Below, piece by piece: positions 28,042 through 35,765 of a DNA stretch of 64,000 nt. The translations under genes were made by a program, and so were the position numbers. The notes beneath the pieces are model-generated. The model did not search any database. It had not been told where the DNA came from and saw only the letters and a program-made list of their open reading frames with translations. Location: the NCBI GenBank assembly GCA_964489525.1, contig CAZAYY010000014.1, positions 41,667 to 105,666 on the forward strand, given 5' to 3'. Each line of letters opens with the position of its first letter. The first letter of the stretch is position 1. Origin of the DNA: CAZAYY01 sp964489525 (GTDB taxonomy: Bacteria; Chloroflexota; Anaerolineae; Anaerolineales; JABWBV01).

Positions 28042-28932
28042 CTATCCCTTTAATCGAAAATCTACCTCGTAGGTCATAACCCGGACGTTTGGAAGACTCT
28101 TAGCCGCATACTTCAGAGCGTTATCTATTTCATGTGCGATCACAATGCCCCTGACTTCTTGCCCCGCAGAAGCCAGGTTTTCTTTGACCCAACCGATGTA
28201 GCGCATCACCTGGCCAATCACAGCATCACTGGTCTTACCCCGTTTCAGTTCAATGACAACGAAATTCCCGTTTTTATCCTGGCATAAAAAGTCAATATTC
28301 CAGGTTTCAGCGGGATATTGCCGGCCTGTTTGCTCTTCATCTGCATAGAGTATCAACGGCTCGCCAAAATTAATTTGCTTCCAGTTCTGATACATGAATT
28401 CTTCTAAATGAGCTTCCAGGGCAAATTGGCTCTCGCTTTGCAGGTCTTGAGTTGCTTTTATCTGTTCCGTTAGCGTCGTTGGATGGCTACCAGTAATTGC
28501 CTGGTAGTCAACCTCTGATATGCCTCGAATGCCACCCTGAAAGTAAGAATACCAGTATTCCTTGTTTTCAATGAATGTGAGTGTATCAAGTAGTTTTTCT
28601 GCCAGAATGGCTGTGGCAAAACCCCGACAATTTTTGAGGGTGACACCATAATCAGTGAGAAACACGCTGCTTCCGTGATCATATTGCTTTTTTTGGGCTG
28701 AAGTCAGCTCAAAGGAGCCAGTTTCTAATGTGGCTTCCGCAACAAATGCCTTTGTAGGATTACCCTCATAGAAAATAATTCTGTCGCCTGGTTGTAACTT
28801 TTTGCGATTGGGTGTACGTTCGCCCAGGCCCCAAAATTGGTCCTTCAACCGGGTGTCCAAAATTTCTCTGCCCGACCAAAGTTTACCGCTGCTGTCTTTC
28901 CGCTGTGTCACAATAAAAATCCAATAGTTCAT
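28042..28932 (-). CDS. EVE-like domain fused to a NucS/DUF91-type PD-(D/E)XK nuclease
   Basis: 296 residues. Residues 1-~145 look like an EVE/PUA-like modified-base reader (MNYWIFIVTQ...LQPGDRIIFYEGN). Residues ~170-296 match the NucS/DUF91 nuclease fold: TGRQYPAETWNIDF with D214 and VVIELKRGK with E228 and K230. EVE-nuclease fusions are known candidates for modification-dependent restriction. It lies between the helicase and the Mrr gene. Domain calls are by motif only. Confidence 0.8.
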   Translation of the reverse strand: MNYWIFIVTQRKDSSGKLWSGREILDTRLKDQFWGLGERTPNRKKLQPGDRIIFYEGNPTKAFVAEATLETGSFELTSAQKKQYDHGSSVFLTDYGVTLKNCRGFATAILAEKLLDTLTFIENKEYWYSYFQGGIRGISEVDYQAITGSHPTTLTEQIKATQDLQSESQFALEAHLEEFMYQNWKQINFGEPLILYADEEQTGRQYPAETWNIDFLCQDKNGNFVVIELKRGKTSDAVIGQVMRYIGWVKENLASAGQEVRGIVIAHEIDNALKYAAKSLPNVRVMTYEVDFRLKG

Positions 28933-28973
28933 ACGATCTCCTGTTTCTATTGACCAATGGTTAAAACACCTCC

Positions 28974-31520
28974 CTACACATCATACCCATCCGCTGGCTC
29001 ATTGAAAAACGTCATTTCGTAATCCTCTCGGCTTAGAACGGTGTCGTACAGGCCGATGTTTTCTCCTTCATGTTTGTTGACCCCGGTATATTCCAGGCTG
29101 CCGTCCTCGTAGCGTTTGAACTTGTACACAGCATCGTTCATTAAGGCGCTGTTGAAAACGTTCAGGCTCACCAGCATTTCAAAATCCCTCACTTCCAACC
29201 CGGTCACGCGCTTGAAAAGATCTGGCTCCAGTTTGGTGATCACATCCCGCAGGGTGTGCTCGCGGTAATCGGTCAGGTACATGAAGATCGGGATGCGCGT
29301 GGCAAACTTGATCAGTTTTTCCTGGATCATCTTGCGCATACTCTTGGATTTTTTTTCGTCTTCTGTTAGTTCTTTCTTTTCTTGTGGTGTTAATGTCCGG
29401 TCATTGGCTTCGCGCTTGACTTTCTTGACTGCTTCAGATTTATTGATGATCGTCTCGATATCCTGGTTCAAAGTGCGAAAGCCTACGATGTTATTCAAGG
29501 CTTCCATTGCCGCTGGATTGTTTTTTAGGCGCTCTAAAGTGTCATTATCTACATTGACCAGCAGTGCGCTTTCCCAGCGGCGTGCCAGCAGGGTTGCGGT
29601 GGTGCCGCTCATCGCCATGTCCAGAATCCCGGCCGCGTCAATCGGCTTCATCGAACTGCCGTCATAGGCCAGCACGGGCAGGAAACTGATAAACTCGGCA
29701 ACCTTGGCCTCAGGGCTGGCTCCCTCGTTGACATTGAGGCGGCTGGCGTATTCGGCAATCTGGCGCAGGGCGCGGTCTGGCGCAAAGTCAAAAACATAGC
29801 ATTCGTTTTTGATGACCTCTTCCGCATTGGGACGAGCGCCATCCGGGTTTTTGACAGTCCAGGGCGACTGCACTCGGAAGGCGGCCTGGAAGTAGGTTTC
29901 CGGGCTGGAAGAATTGCGCAGCATAAAAATCCCGGTCCAGGGCTTGACGGTGACCCCCGTGGTCAGTTTGCCGCACGACAGGGTGATGGTTTTGGTTTCC
30001 AGCGGGTCGCCCATGGCCCGCTGCACAGGCTGGAGCGCGTTTACGCCAATGCCTGCCTCCGCCCCTGCCGCCACAATCACCTTGTAATCGTGGTAGAACC
30101 TGTTCTGCCGCTGTTCCAGTAAATTTTTCATGGCATGGCAGGCCGCCACGCTGGGCAAAAACCAGAAGGTATGGGTAAGCACGTTCAGCAAACGGGCATC
30201 CGAAAACGGCATTGGGGGTTTCTTTGCCCCAAGTTTCAGGTTGTCCACGGTGGTTTCCATGAACGCCCCGCGAATCAGATCCAGCCATTTTTGCACTTCG
30301 TCCTCGTACTTGAAGCGGGCGAACAGGCCGCGCCCCTCCGCAGAGAAAAACACGTTCAGGTCAAATTCGTTGAATTCGCCTTGCTGGGCAATTTCGCGAA
30401 TCGAGTCTGGAAGCTGGTAGGTCAGCAGCACCATCCGCGGCAGCATGATATAGGGGTTATCGCCATTGTTCCAGTTGGCTTTGGCCCGCTGTTCATCCGA
30501 ATAAGTCCAGTTGAAAATTTGCTCTTCGATAAACTCACCCGAAGCAATCGCCCGGAACGGTGTGCCGGAAAGGTACAGGTAGTGGTTGGTCGTGATCGGC
30601 AGGATGTCTTCGATTTCCTCCCCGGCCTCTTTGAGAAACTCCGCGCCCTCACCCGCAGCGAACTTAATTTCGTCCGCCTCTTCCCCTTCGAACAGGTCTT
30701 TGGCTTTTTCGCGCCAGGCCCCGTAATGATATTCATCCAAAATCACGCAGTCCCAGTTGGCTGCATGCACCCATTCGTTCTTGGTTTTGATGCCCCCTGT
30801 ACTGCGGTTCTTGCCGAGGTAGTCCTGAAAAGAGCCGAAACAAACAAAGGGCCGGGTTTTATCGGCTTCCTCGTAAGTCAGGCCGCCGGGTTTAATAAAC
30901 TGCCAGCCTGCAAAATCCACATGGCTTTTCAGGTCGCTTTCCCAGGCGCTCTGCACGGCAGGTTTAAACGTAAGCACCAACACCCGCTGCCATCTCATGC
31001 TGCGGGCCAGTTGGTAGGCGGCAAAGGTTTTGCCGAAGCGCATCTTTGCGTTCCATAAAAAGTGCGGGGTTTTGCCCTTCTCCTGCTGGCGAAAACTGCG
31101 GAAATAAGCCGCCGTACTTGCAACCGCCGCCTGCTGTTCCGGGCGCATTGCAAAGGCCAGCGTACGGTTTTCTTCATTCAATTCCCCGCGCTGGATGGCC
31201 AGCACCGCCGCCTGCACATCGTTTACACTGCATTTAAACCATTCCCCTTCCGGGTTGGCAACGCCCCGCTCGCGCAAATACCGGTGTACTTCGTGGTCGC
31301 TAAACACCGTGCCATCGCTGCGCATCGCCGATTCTTCGAACACAATCCGGTAGGGCGGCTCGCCTGGGCGCAGCGTGGGGTACTGCGCCGCCACACGCTC
31401 CCGCACGTCTTTGGTGGTGTAGCCCACCTTGAGCAGCCCCTGGTACTGCGGATGCGTGTCTTTGTAGGCGTAAATGACGGGGTTTGATTTAGGTCGAGGA
31501 GGAAAAAATTCATTCGTCAT
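28974..31520 (-). CDS. GIY-YIG-like nuclease fused to SF2 helicase (restriction subunit)
   Basis: 848 residues. The N-terminal ~100 residues resemble a T5orf172/GIY-YIG nuclease (VIYAYKDTHP...LLKVGYTTKDVRERV). A superfamily 2 helicase follows: motif I NAKMRFGKT with GKT at 163-165, motif II DEYH at 262-265, motif III LSGTPFR, then motor domain 2. The ATG at 31520 follows AAAGGAAAC; a GTG six codons upstream is the alternative. With the methyltransferases upstream it resembles an ATP-dependent restriction enzyme whose nuclease-helicase and methylase are separate chains. Cleavage specificity unknown. Confidence 0.85.
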   Translation of the reverse strand: MTNEFFPPRPKSNPVIYAYKDTHPQYQGLLKVGYTTKDVRERVAAQYPTLRPGEPPYRIVFEESAMRSDGTVFSDHEVHRYLRERGVANPEGEWFKCSVNDVQAAVLAIQRGELNEENRTLAFAMRPEQQAAVASTAAYFRSFRQQEKGKTPHFLWNAKMRFGKTFAAYQLARSMRWQRVLVLTFKPAVQSAWESDLKSHVDFAGWQFIKPGGLTYEEADKTRPFVCFGSFQDYLGKNRSTGGIKTKNEWVHAANWDCVILDEYHYGAWREKAKDLFEGEEADEIKFAAGEGAEFLKEAGEEIEDILPITTNHYLYLSGTPFRAIASGEFIEEQIFNWTYSDEQRAKANWNNGDNPYIMLPRMVLLTYQLPDSIREIAQQGEFNEFDLNVFFSAEGRGLFARFKYEDEVQKWLDLIRGAFMETTVDNLKLGAKKPPMPFSDARLLNVLTHTFWFLPSVAACHAMKNLLEQRQNRFYHDYKVIVAAGAEAGIGVNALQPVQRAMGDPLETKTITLSCGKLTTGVTVKPWTGIFMLRNSSSPETYFQAAFRVQSPWTVKNPDGARPNAEEVIKNECYVFDFAPDRALRQIAEYASRLNVNEGASPEAKVAEFISFLPVLAYDGSSMKPIDAAGILDMAMSGTTATLLARRWESALLVNVDNDTLERLKNNPAAMEALNNIVGFRTLNQDIETIINKSEAVKKVKREANDRTLTPQEKKELTEDEKKSKSMRKMIQEKLIKFATRIPIFMYLTDYREHTLRDVITKLEPDLFKRVTGLEVRDFEMLVSLNVFNSALMNDAVYKFKRYEDGSLEYTGVNKHEGENIGLYDTVLSREDYEMTFFNEPADGYDV

Positions 31521-31678
31521 TGTAAAGTTTCCTTTCACAGATTCGTGGTGCGGTCATAAGGTTGCAATGATGCCTGATGGATCTCGGAAGGAGGGCATTT
31601 GGGTGCATCGCTGTGGGATGACTCTTTTGTCCAGCATATAGAACCCTTGGCGTGGCTGTTGACAATTGGACGGTAGAA

Positions 31679-32089
31679 TCATGTTTCATCGGTCCTTTCG
31701 TAGGACCTTACCACCGTTTTATCTCGGTGATGTTCCTTTTGCTGGGCCGCATACGCCTTAACTTTTTCCAGCGAACGTTCGCTAACACTCAATGCACCAT
31801 AGCCATTTTGCCATTTAAACTGACCATCGCTGCGAGCCATCTGGTTAATGGCATGGGCGCTTGCCCCCTTGATATGTCGTAAACATTCCGCTACCGATAG
31901 GTTAGGCGGTATAGATGCCACAACATGAACATGATCCTCCACATTTCCCGCCGCGTGAATTTTTAACCCTAATTCCTCAGCTTTACGGTACAACACCCCA
32001 TAAAACATCTTCTCACGCTCCGGAGTTAAAATGGGCTGGCGGTCTTGCGTAGCCCAGATAAGATGATAATGAAGTCGCCAATACGTCAT
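31679..32089 (-). CDS. IS200/IS605-type Y1 transposase (stand-alone TnpA)
   Basis: 136 residues, typical TnpA length. HUH motif H53-V-H55 in EDHVHVVASIP, catalytic Tyr probably Y113 in KVKAYAAQQ. It catalyses single-strand transposition at hairpins. No TnpB is present. The gene is inserted between the methyltransferase and helicase genes in the same orientation, so it interrupts the putative restriction operon. The 244 nt upstream are a cluster of palindromic repeats including two identical 61-bp copies. Confidence 0.9.
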   Translation of the reverse strand: MTYWRLHYHLIWATQDRQPILTPEREKMFYGVLYRKAEELGLKIHAAGNVEDHVHVVASIPPNLSVAECLRHIKGASAHAINQMARSDGQFKWQNGYGALSVSERSLEKVKAYAAQQKEHHRDKTVVRSYERTDET

Positions 32090-32153
32090 TCTTTTTCTCT
32101 CTCGCTTATTCGGGATCGCCCTATGGGCACATCCCAAACATAAATCAAAATCT

Positions 32154-32214
32154 CCAGCCCGCCAGGGCTTCCACGCCCTGAGGCCGGGCTTTAGCCCCGC
32201 CTCATCCCCCCGCC
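32154..32214. repeat. 61-bp direct repeat, copy 1
   Basis: Identical by eye to 32297-32357. It contains two palindromes, AGGGCTTCCACGCCCT and GGCCGGGCTTTAGCCCCGCC. It lies just upstream of the IS200-type transposase. Confidence 0.92.
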
Positions 32215-32274
32215 GCCTGATCCCCCGCGCCCCCCACATCCGCCACGGGGTGAACCCCTCGCTCAGCCCCTGAA

Positions 32275-32292
32275 AGATGGCTCAAGCCATCT
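32275..32292. repeat. Short perfect palindrome
   Basis: AGATGGCT and its mirror AGCCATCT around a 2-nt loop, between the two 61-bp copies. Confidence 0.7.
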
Positions 32293-32296
32293 CCCC

Positions 32297-32357
32297 CCAG
32301 CCCGCCAGGGCTTCCACGCCCTGAGGCCGGGCTTTAGCCCCGCCTCATCCCCCCGCC
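32297..32357. repeat. 61-bp direct repeat, copy 2 (overlaps the methyltransferase 3' end)
   Basis: This copy supplies the stop and the last residues (GGGMRRG) of the methyltransferase gene, so the repeat replaced or extended the original 3' end. Confidence 0.92.
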
Positions 32358-33905
32358 TCTCACATCGTCTTCTTCTCCCTGTTCCATTGGGCGAACCATA
32401 GATTCGATGAAATCAATTTCTGATTGGGTTAATTTGTATTTCTTAAATAATTTTTCGTCAGTCCAGGTTAGATTGAAATCCTGAACTGGAACAAATGTGT
32501 ATATTTTTCTTCTTGATTCTTGAGAAATTTTGATTAGTGCTAGCATAAAGTGAAAAAATTTGGTTTGTGTATAACTCACCACGTTTTCAGCCGTATGTAT
32601 TTCATCAAATGGCCCTATAACTAAATAGGTTTCAGCACAACAAGAGTTTGGGTTTCCTATAAAGGGTCTTATCCAATCTTTACCTACATTTCCTATTCCC
32701 CATGCTTTCGGAACAAAGACCTTATACTTATCAATCCATTCAGGGTTTTTTCGAATTGCCTCTATGTCTATATAACCCACTCCATCTTTTCTCCAGCCAT
32801 AGTAATAAAATTTCACACTGTTTTGGAATGGTTGTGTTTTGAATTGAGGTTTTATTCTCAAATAGCTATTTTCGACGCGAACATCAAACCCAAATGGATC
32901 GTTAGCGCTTACTAAATTTGCAAAACTATCTTCCTGTAGATTTTTGACCTTATGAAGAATTGATATAGCTTCATTGTATCTAATGAAAGTTTCTGCTCCA
33001 TCTTCCAACAATGGTCGCTCTGCCTCAGAAACGATTATAGATCCTTCATGGGTGGATATTTTACAGTCGCCTTTTTCATCTCTTGACCAAAGAAAATAAC
33101 AAACACCCCCCTTGATTTCAACCCCTGGGAAGCAATCACTTGCATTGATAAAGTCGTGAATGATCCTTATTCTCCTGTCTTTCAACATTTCATCTCGAAA
33201 ATCATCTAGTCCTCGCCCCCCAGTAAACCAGCGGGAAGGGATAATCATTGTTAAGTATCGTGGGGAAAGTTTTTTTGCCTGTAATACAAATTGATGGTAT
33301 ATTGGGATAGCGCTTGCTCCATGACCCCCATCGCTTAACTGGTACGGCGGGTTGCCAACAATCACATCGAATTTCATATTAAAAATCTCCTCCGGGTTTT
33401 CCGTGTGGATGAACTGGTAAGCGTGGCTTTCCAGCGATGGGTCGCGGTCATATTCGTATAAATTTGCCCCGCAGTATTTGCAGCGTTCACCCTGCCACTC
33501 GTGCAGCACGCGGTTAAATATAATATTGCCTTCGGGGGTGTCGAAAGCGTCACATACCGAGTATTTCCCATTGGCCTTTTTCGAACAGTACACACTGCGC
33601 CGGGCCAACAAGGCCGTGATTTGGGTGATGGCGATGCCAAACACCTGCTTCGTAAAGATGTGGTTGATGCGCGCCTGGCGATTGGGAATGGCTTCTTCCA
33701 GCCCAACCATCAGCCGCTTGGCAATCTCGCGCAAGAACACGCCCGTTTTCGTGGCTGGGTCAAGAAAAGTGACACCTGGGTCGCGCCAGATCTCGGCGGG
33801 CAGCATGTCCAGCATCTGGTTGACAATGTTGGGCGGCGTGAACACTTCGTCATTGCTCAGGTTCGCCAGGCACAAAAGGACATCGGGGTTGTAGTTGTTA
33901 ATCAT
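32334..33905 (-). CDS. Eco57I-type N6-adenine DNA methyltransferase
   Basis: 523 residues. SAM-binding motif [13 protein letters not shown] (47-58) and catalytic NPPY (185-188). A single CxxC (KYCG) lies near 145. The second half probably contains the target-recognition domain. It should methylate adenine in the host recognition site and protect against the partner nuclease-helicase. It overlaps the upstream methylase-like gene by 8 nt. Its C-terminus runs into a 61-bp repeat. An IS200-type transposase separates it from the helicase. Confidence 0.9.
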   Translation of the reverse strand: MINNYNPDVLLCLANLSNDEVFTPPNIVNQMLDMLPAEIWRDPGVTFLDPATKTGVFLREIAKRLMVGLEEAIPNRQARINHIFTKQVFGIAITQITALLARRSVYCSKKANGKYSVCDAFDTPEGNIIFNRVLHEWQGERCKYCGANLYEYDRDPSLESHAYQFIHTENPEEIFNMKFDVIVGNPPYQLSDGGHGASAIPIYHQFVLQAKKLSPRYLTMIIPSRWFTGGRGLDDFRDEMLKDRRIRIIHDFINASDCFPGVEIKGGVCYFLWSRDEKGDCKISTHEGSIIVSEAERPLLEDGAETFIRYNEAISILHKVKNLQEDSFANLVSANDPFGFDVRVENSYLRIKPQFKTQPFQNSVKFYYYGWRKDGVGYIDIEAIRKNPEWIDKYKVFVPKAWGIGNVGKDWIRPFIGNPNSCCAETYLVIGPFDEIHTAENVVSYTQTKFFHFMLALIKISQESRRKIYTFVPVQDFNLTWTDEKLFKKYKLTQSEIDFIESMVRPMEQGEEDDVRGGGMRRG

Positions 33906-34578
33906 ACGCTTCAGGCACCTTGAGAAAATGTACGAGGGGGTAGCTGTACGTCTCGGTAGGGATAAACACCTTTTCCCCCAAATCGGAAACCAGTTCTGGT
34001 TCGTTGAACAAACCGGGCTGGCGCTTCTTTTTTGATTCGTCTGGAATCAGTTCGGCAAAGACAAAGTCCCGCCGCTTAATCAAACTGTTGTTAAGGGGAA
34101 AAGACCACTCGGCAAAAATAATCTGGCGGCGCTCAGGTCCAACAGTTCTTAAGTCCAGCGCATCGCCCCAGATAATGTTTTTTTCCAGGATATAAGCCAC
34201 CGCCTTTCGCACCTCGTCCCTGGCCTGGCTCTTGAACAGGCGGGTATAGCGTTCATTGGCTATGTCCACCAAATGCTGGCGGCAGCGCACCACATTATCT
34301 TCCAAAATATCAATCCCATACAGCGAAGAAACCGCCAGCACCAGGTTGCGCTCAAAATCCAGCCGGCTGCGGCGGTAAATCCTTTCCACCACATCCAATT
34401 TGCGGCGCAGAACCTCCATCAAAAAATTCCCCTCTCCGCAAGCCGGTTCGAGAAAGCGCGAATCAATTCGCTCGGTCTCCTGCTTCACCAAATCGAGCAT
34501 CGCCTTCACTTCCCGCTCGCTGGTGAACACTTCCCCGTGTTCAGCTACCCGTTTCTTGGATTTAATCTGTCCGTTCAT
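33898..34578 (-). CDS. Methyltransferase-like protein without a visible NPPY motif
   Basis: 226 residues from the ATG at 34578 (an upstream TTG would add 18). It has a good SAM-binding motif I ([11 protein letters not shown], 43-53) and the VFTSEREV segment usual before it, but no NPPY/DPPY. The expected region reads [12 protein letters not shown]. It may be a SAM-binding structural partner of the full methyltransferase that follows, or a catalytically dead remnant. It overlaps the HEPN-like gene by 17 nt and the next gene by 8 nt, so the three are translationally coupled. Confidence 0.78.
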   Translation of the reverse strand: MNGQIKSKKRVAEHGEVFTSEREVKAMLDLVKQETERIDSRFLEPACGEGNFLMEVLRRKLDVVERIYRRSRLDFERNLVLAVSSLYGIDILEDNVVRCRQHLVDIANERYTRLFKSQARDEVRKAVAYILEKNIIWGDALDLRTVGPERRQIIFAEWSFPLNNSLIKRRDFVFAELIPDESKKKRQPGLFNEPELVSDLGEKVFIPTETYSYPLVHFLKVPEAYD

Positions 34579-35260
34579 CGCGTGTGTTTGGTCTCGCTGG
34601 TCGTTTACTACGATTATCAATGATTGGCTCAAACAAAATTACCAGGATTTTATGCGCCCAAAAAACAATTTCCCGGTCCATTTCGGAATGTGCGCTTTTT
34701 TCTCCATGGAATAAATTGCACCGTACCTGGTAAATGGCGCTGATGGTGTGCGGCCAATCTAACGGCACAGCCTCGCCTGCTGCCTGGTGTTTTTGCCAGC
34801 AGGCAGGTGCGAATTCATCCGCATTGTTCATCAAATAGTGTTGGATTACACTGCGCCTGTCTTGCGGCTTATACGGCTGCTGGTAAAGCAAATGGTTCCT
34901 TCGTAGGTTTTGCACCTTAAAGATTGGCAGCATTGCATGAAACGCTTGTGCAGCTTCCCTAAATGGTTCGGTATCCAACAGATTCATAAAATTACTTTGC
35001 AGTTCTTTGGTCACCATTAAACTGCGAATCATTTTTGCATCCTGGTCTTGCTCTGTAACGCAAGCTGCCCACCCATTAAGGGCAAACCAGGTGAAGATAA
35101 ATGGCTCAAAAGAATTATTATCTGGTTCCTCGCTATGCCGGGCGCCTCTAAAAAACCAGTTGCGTATCAGGCGCCGTCCTTGTTGGTGAAGGATGCGATA
35201 GTTCTCAAAATCGGCTTCTCCGGGGTTGTTTCTAACCAATTCCGGGCAAATCTCACTCAT
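34562..35260 (-). CDS. HEPN-like protein, first gene of the restriction operon
   Basis: 232 residues, mostly helical. Near the C-terminus IYQVRCNLFHGEK contains R180 and H185, the RxxxxH pattern of HEPN-family RNases, in the setting (VRNNLFHG-like) seen in defence-associated HEPN proteins. GGAGG lies before the ATG. As the first gene of an operon with methylases and a nuclease-helicase it could be an RNA-targeting second line of defence. Family assignment rests on this motif only. Confidence 0.65.
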   Translation of the reverse strand: MSEICPELVRNNPGEADFENYRILHQQGRRLIRNWFFRGARHSEEPDNNSFEPFIFTWFALNGWAACVTEQDQDAKMIRSLMVTKELQSNFMNLLDTEPFREAAQAFHAMLPIFKVQNLRRNHLLYQQPYKPQDRRSVIQHYLMNNADEFAPACWQKHQAAGEAVPLDWPHTISAIYQVRCNLFHGEKSAHSEMDREIVFWAHKILVILFEPIIDNRSKRPARPNTRDERTD

Positions 35261-35481
35261 GGATACCTCCGTTTTTTTCCTTCGCAGCCCTTAACCGCAA
35301 ACGCCCAACCTGAATCCACCGTATCCGGGGCGAGGCTGGGCGCTGATGTTCCGAAATCGTCCAGAGCGCCTCCCTACGCTCAGGCAGTACCGCAAAGTGG
35401 GCGGCATTGGGTTGTATTTCAATATTATAAACGCTTTTTGCCCACCCGCAAAAAAAACGACAAACTCACCCCCCTCCGGAA

Positions 35482-35514
35482 AATCCCTAAAGGTTTCCAA
35501 AACCTTTAGGGATT
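35482..35514. repeat. CCTAAAGG palindrome, copy 1
   Basis: Arms of 15 bp (35482-35496 and 35500-35514) around CCA, followed by GTTTTG. The copy at 44288-44320 has the same loop and arm length with paired base changes. The 35261-35765 stretch holds this and other repeats and no credible gene. Confidence 0.85.
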
Positions 35515-35540
35515 GTTTTGTCCCCAGGTCCAAAAATGGG

Positions 35541-35554
35541 CACGACATGTCGTG
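35541..35554. repeat. CACGACATGTCGTG palindrome
   Basis: Perfect 14-bp palindrome followed by TCCCTAC, between the CCTAAAGG element and the 51-52-bp tandem repeat. Confidence 0.75.
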
Positions 35555-35577
35555 TCCCTACTCGAACCAACACAAAA

Positions 35578-35710
35578 ACGACTGAAGTCGTCACTACACA
35601 ATGCCCGCCCCGCTCGAAACGACGCAAGAACGACTGAAGTCGTCACGACACAATGCCCCCCCGCTCGAAACGACGCAAGAACGACTGAAGTCGTTACGAC
35701 ACAATGCCCG
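35578..35710. repeat. 51-52-bp tandem repeat carrying CGACTGAAGTCG palindromes
   Basis: ACACAATGCCC begins at 35596, 35648 and 35699, giving a period of 52 then 51. Each unit holds AACGACTGAAGTCGT, the reverse complement of the TAGTAACGACT element at 25711. An extra partial copy precedes. An AT-rich repeat (35719-35753) follows. Confidence 0.85.
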
Positions 35711-35765
35711 CCTCCCCAATTTAACATTTAAAATTCTGCATTTTGCATTTCCCCTTTCCCCTCTC

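Noticed and set aside
35596..35710. Possible CRISPR array with 51-52-nt period
   Set aside because: The whole unit repeats, leaving no unique spacers, and only about two full copies exist.
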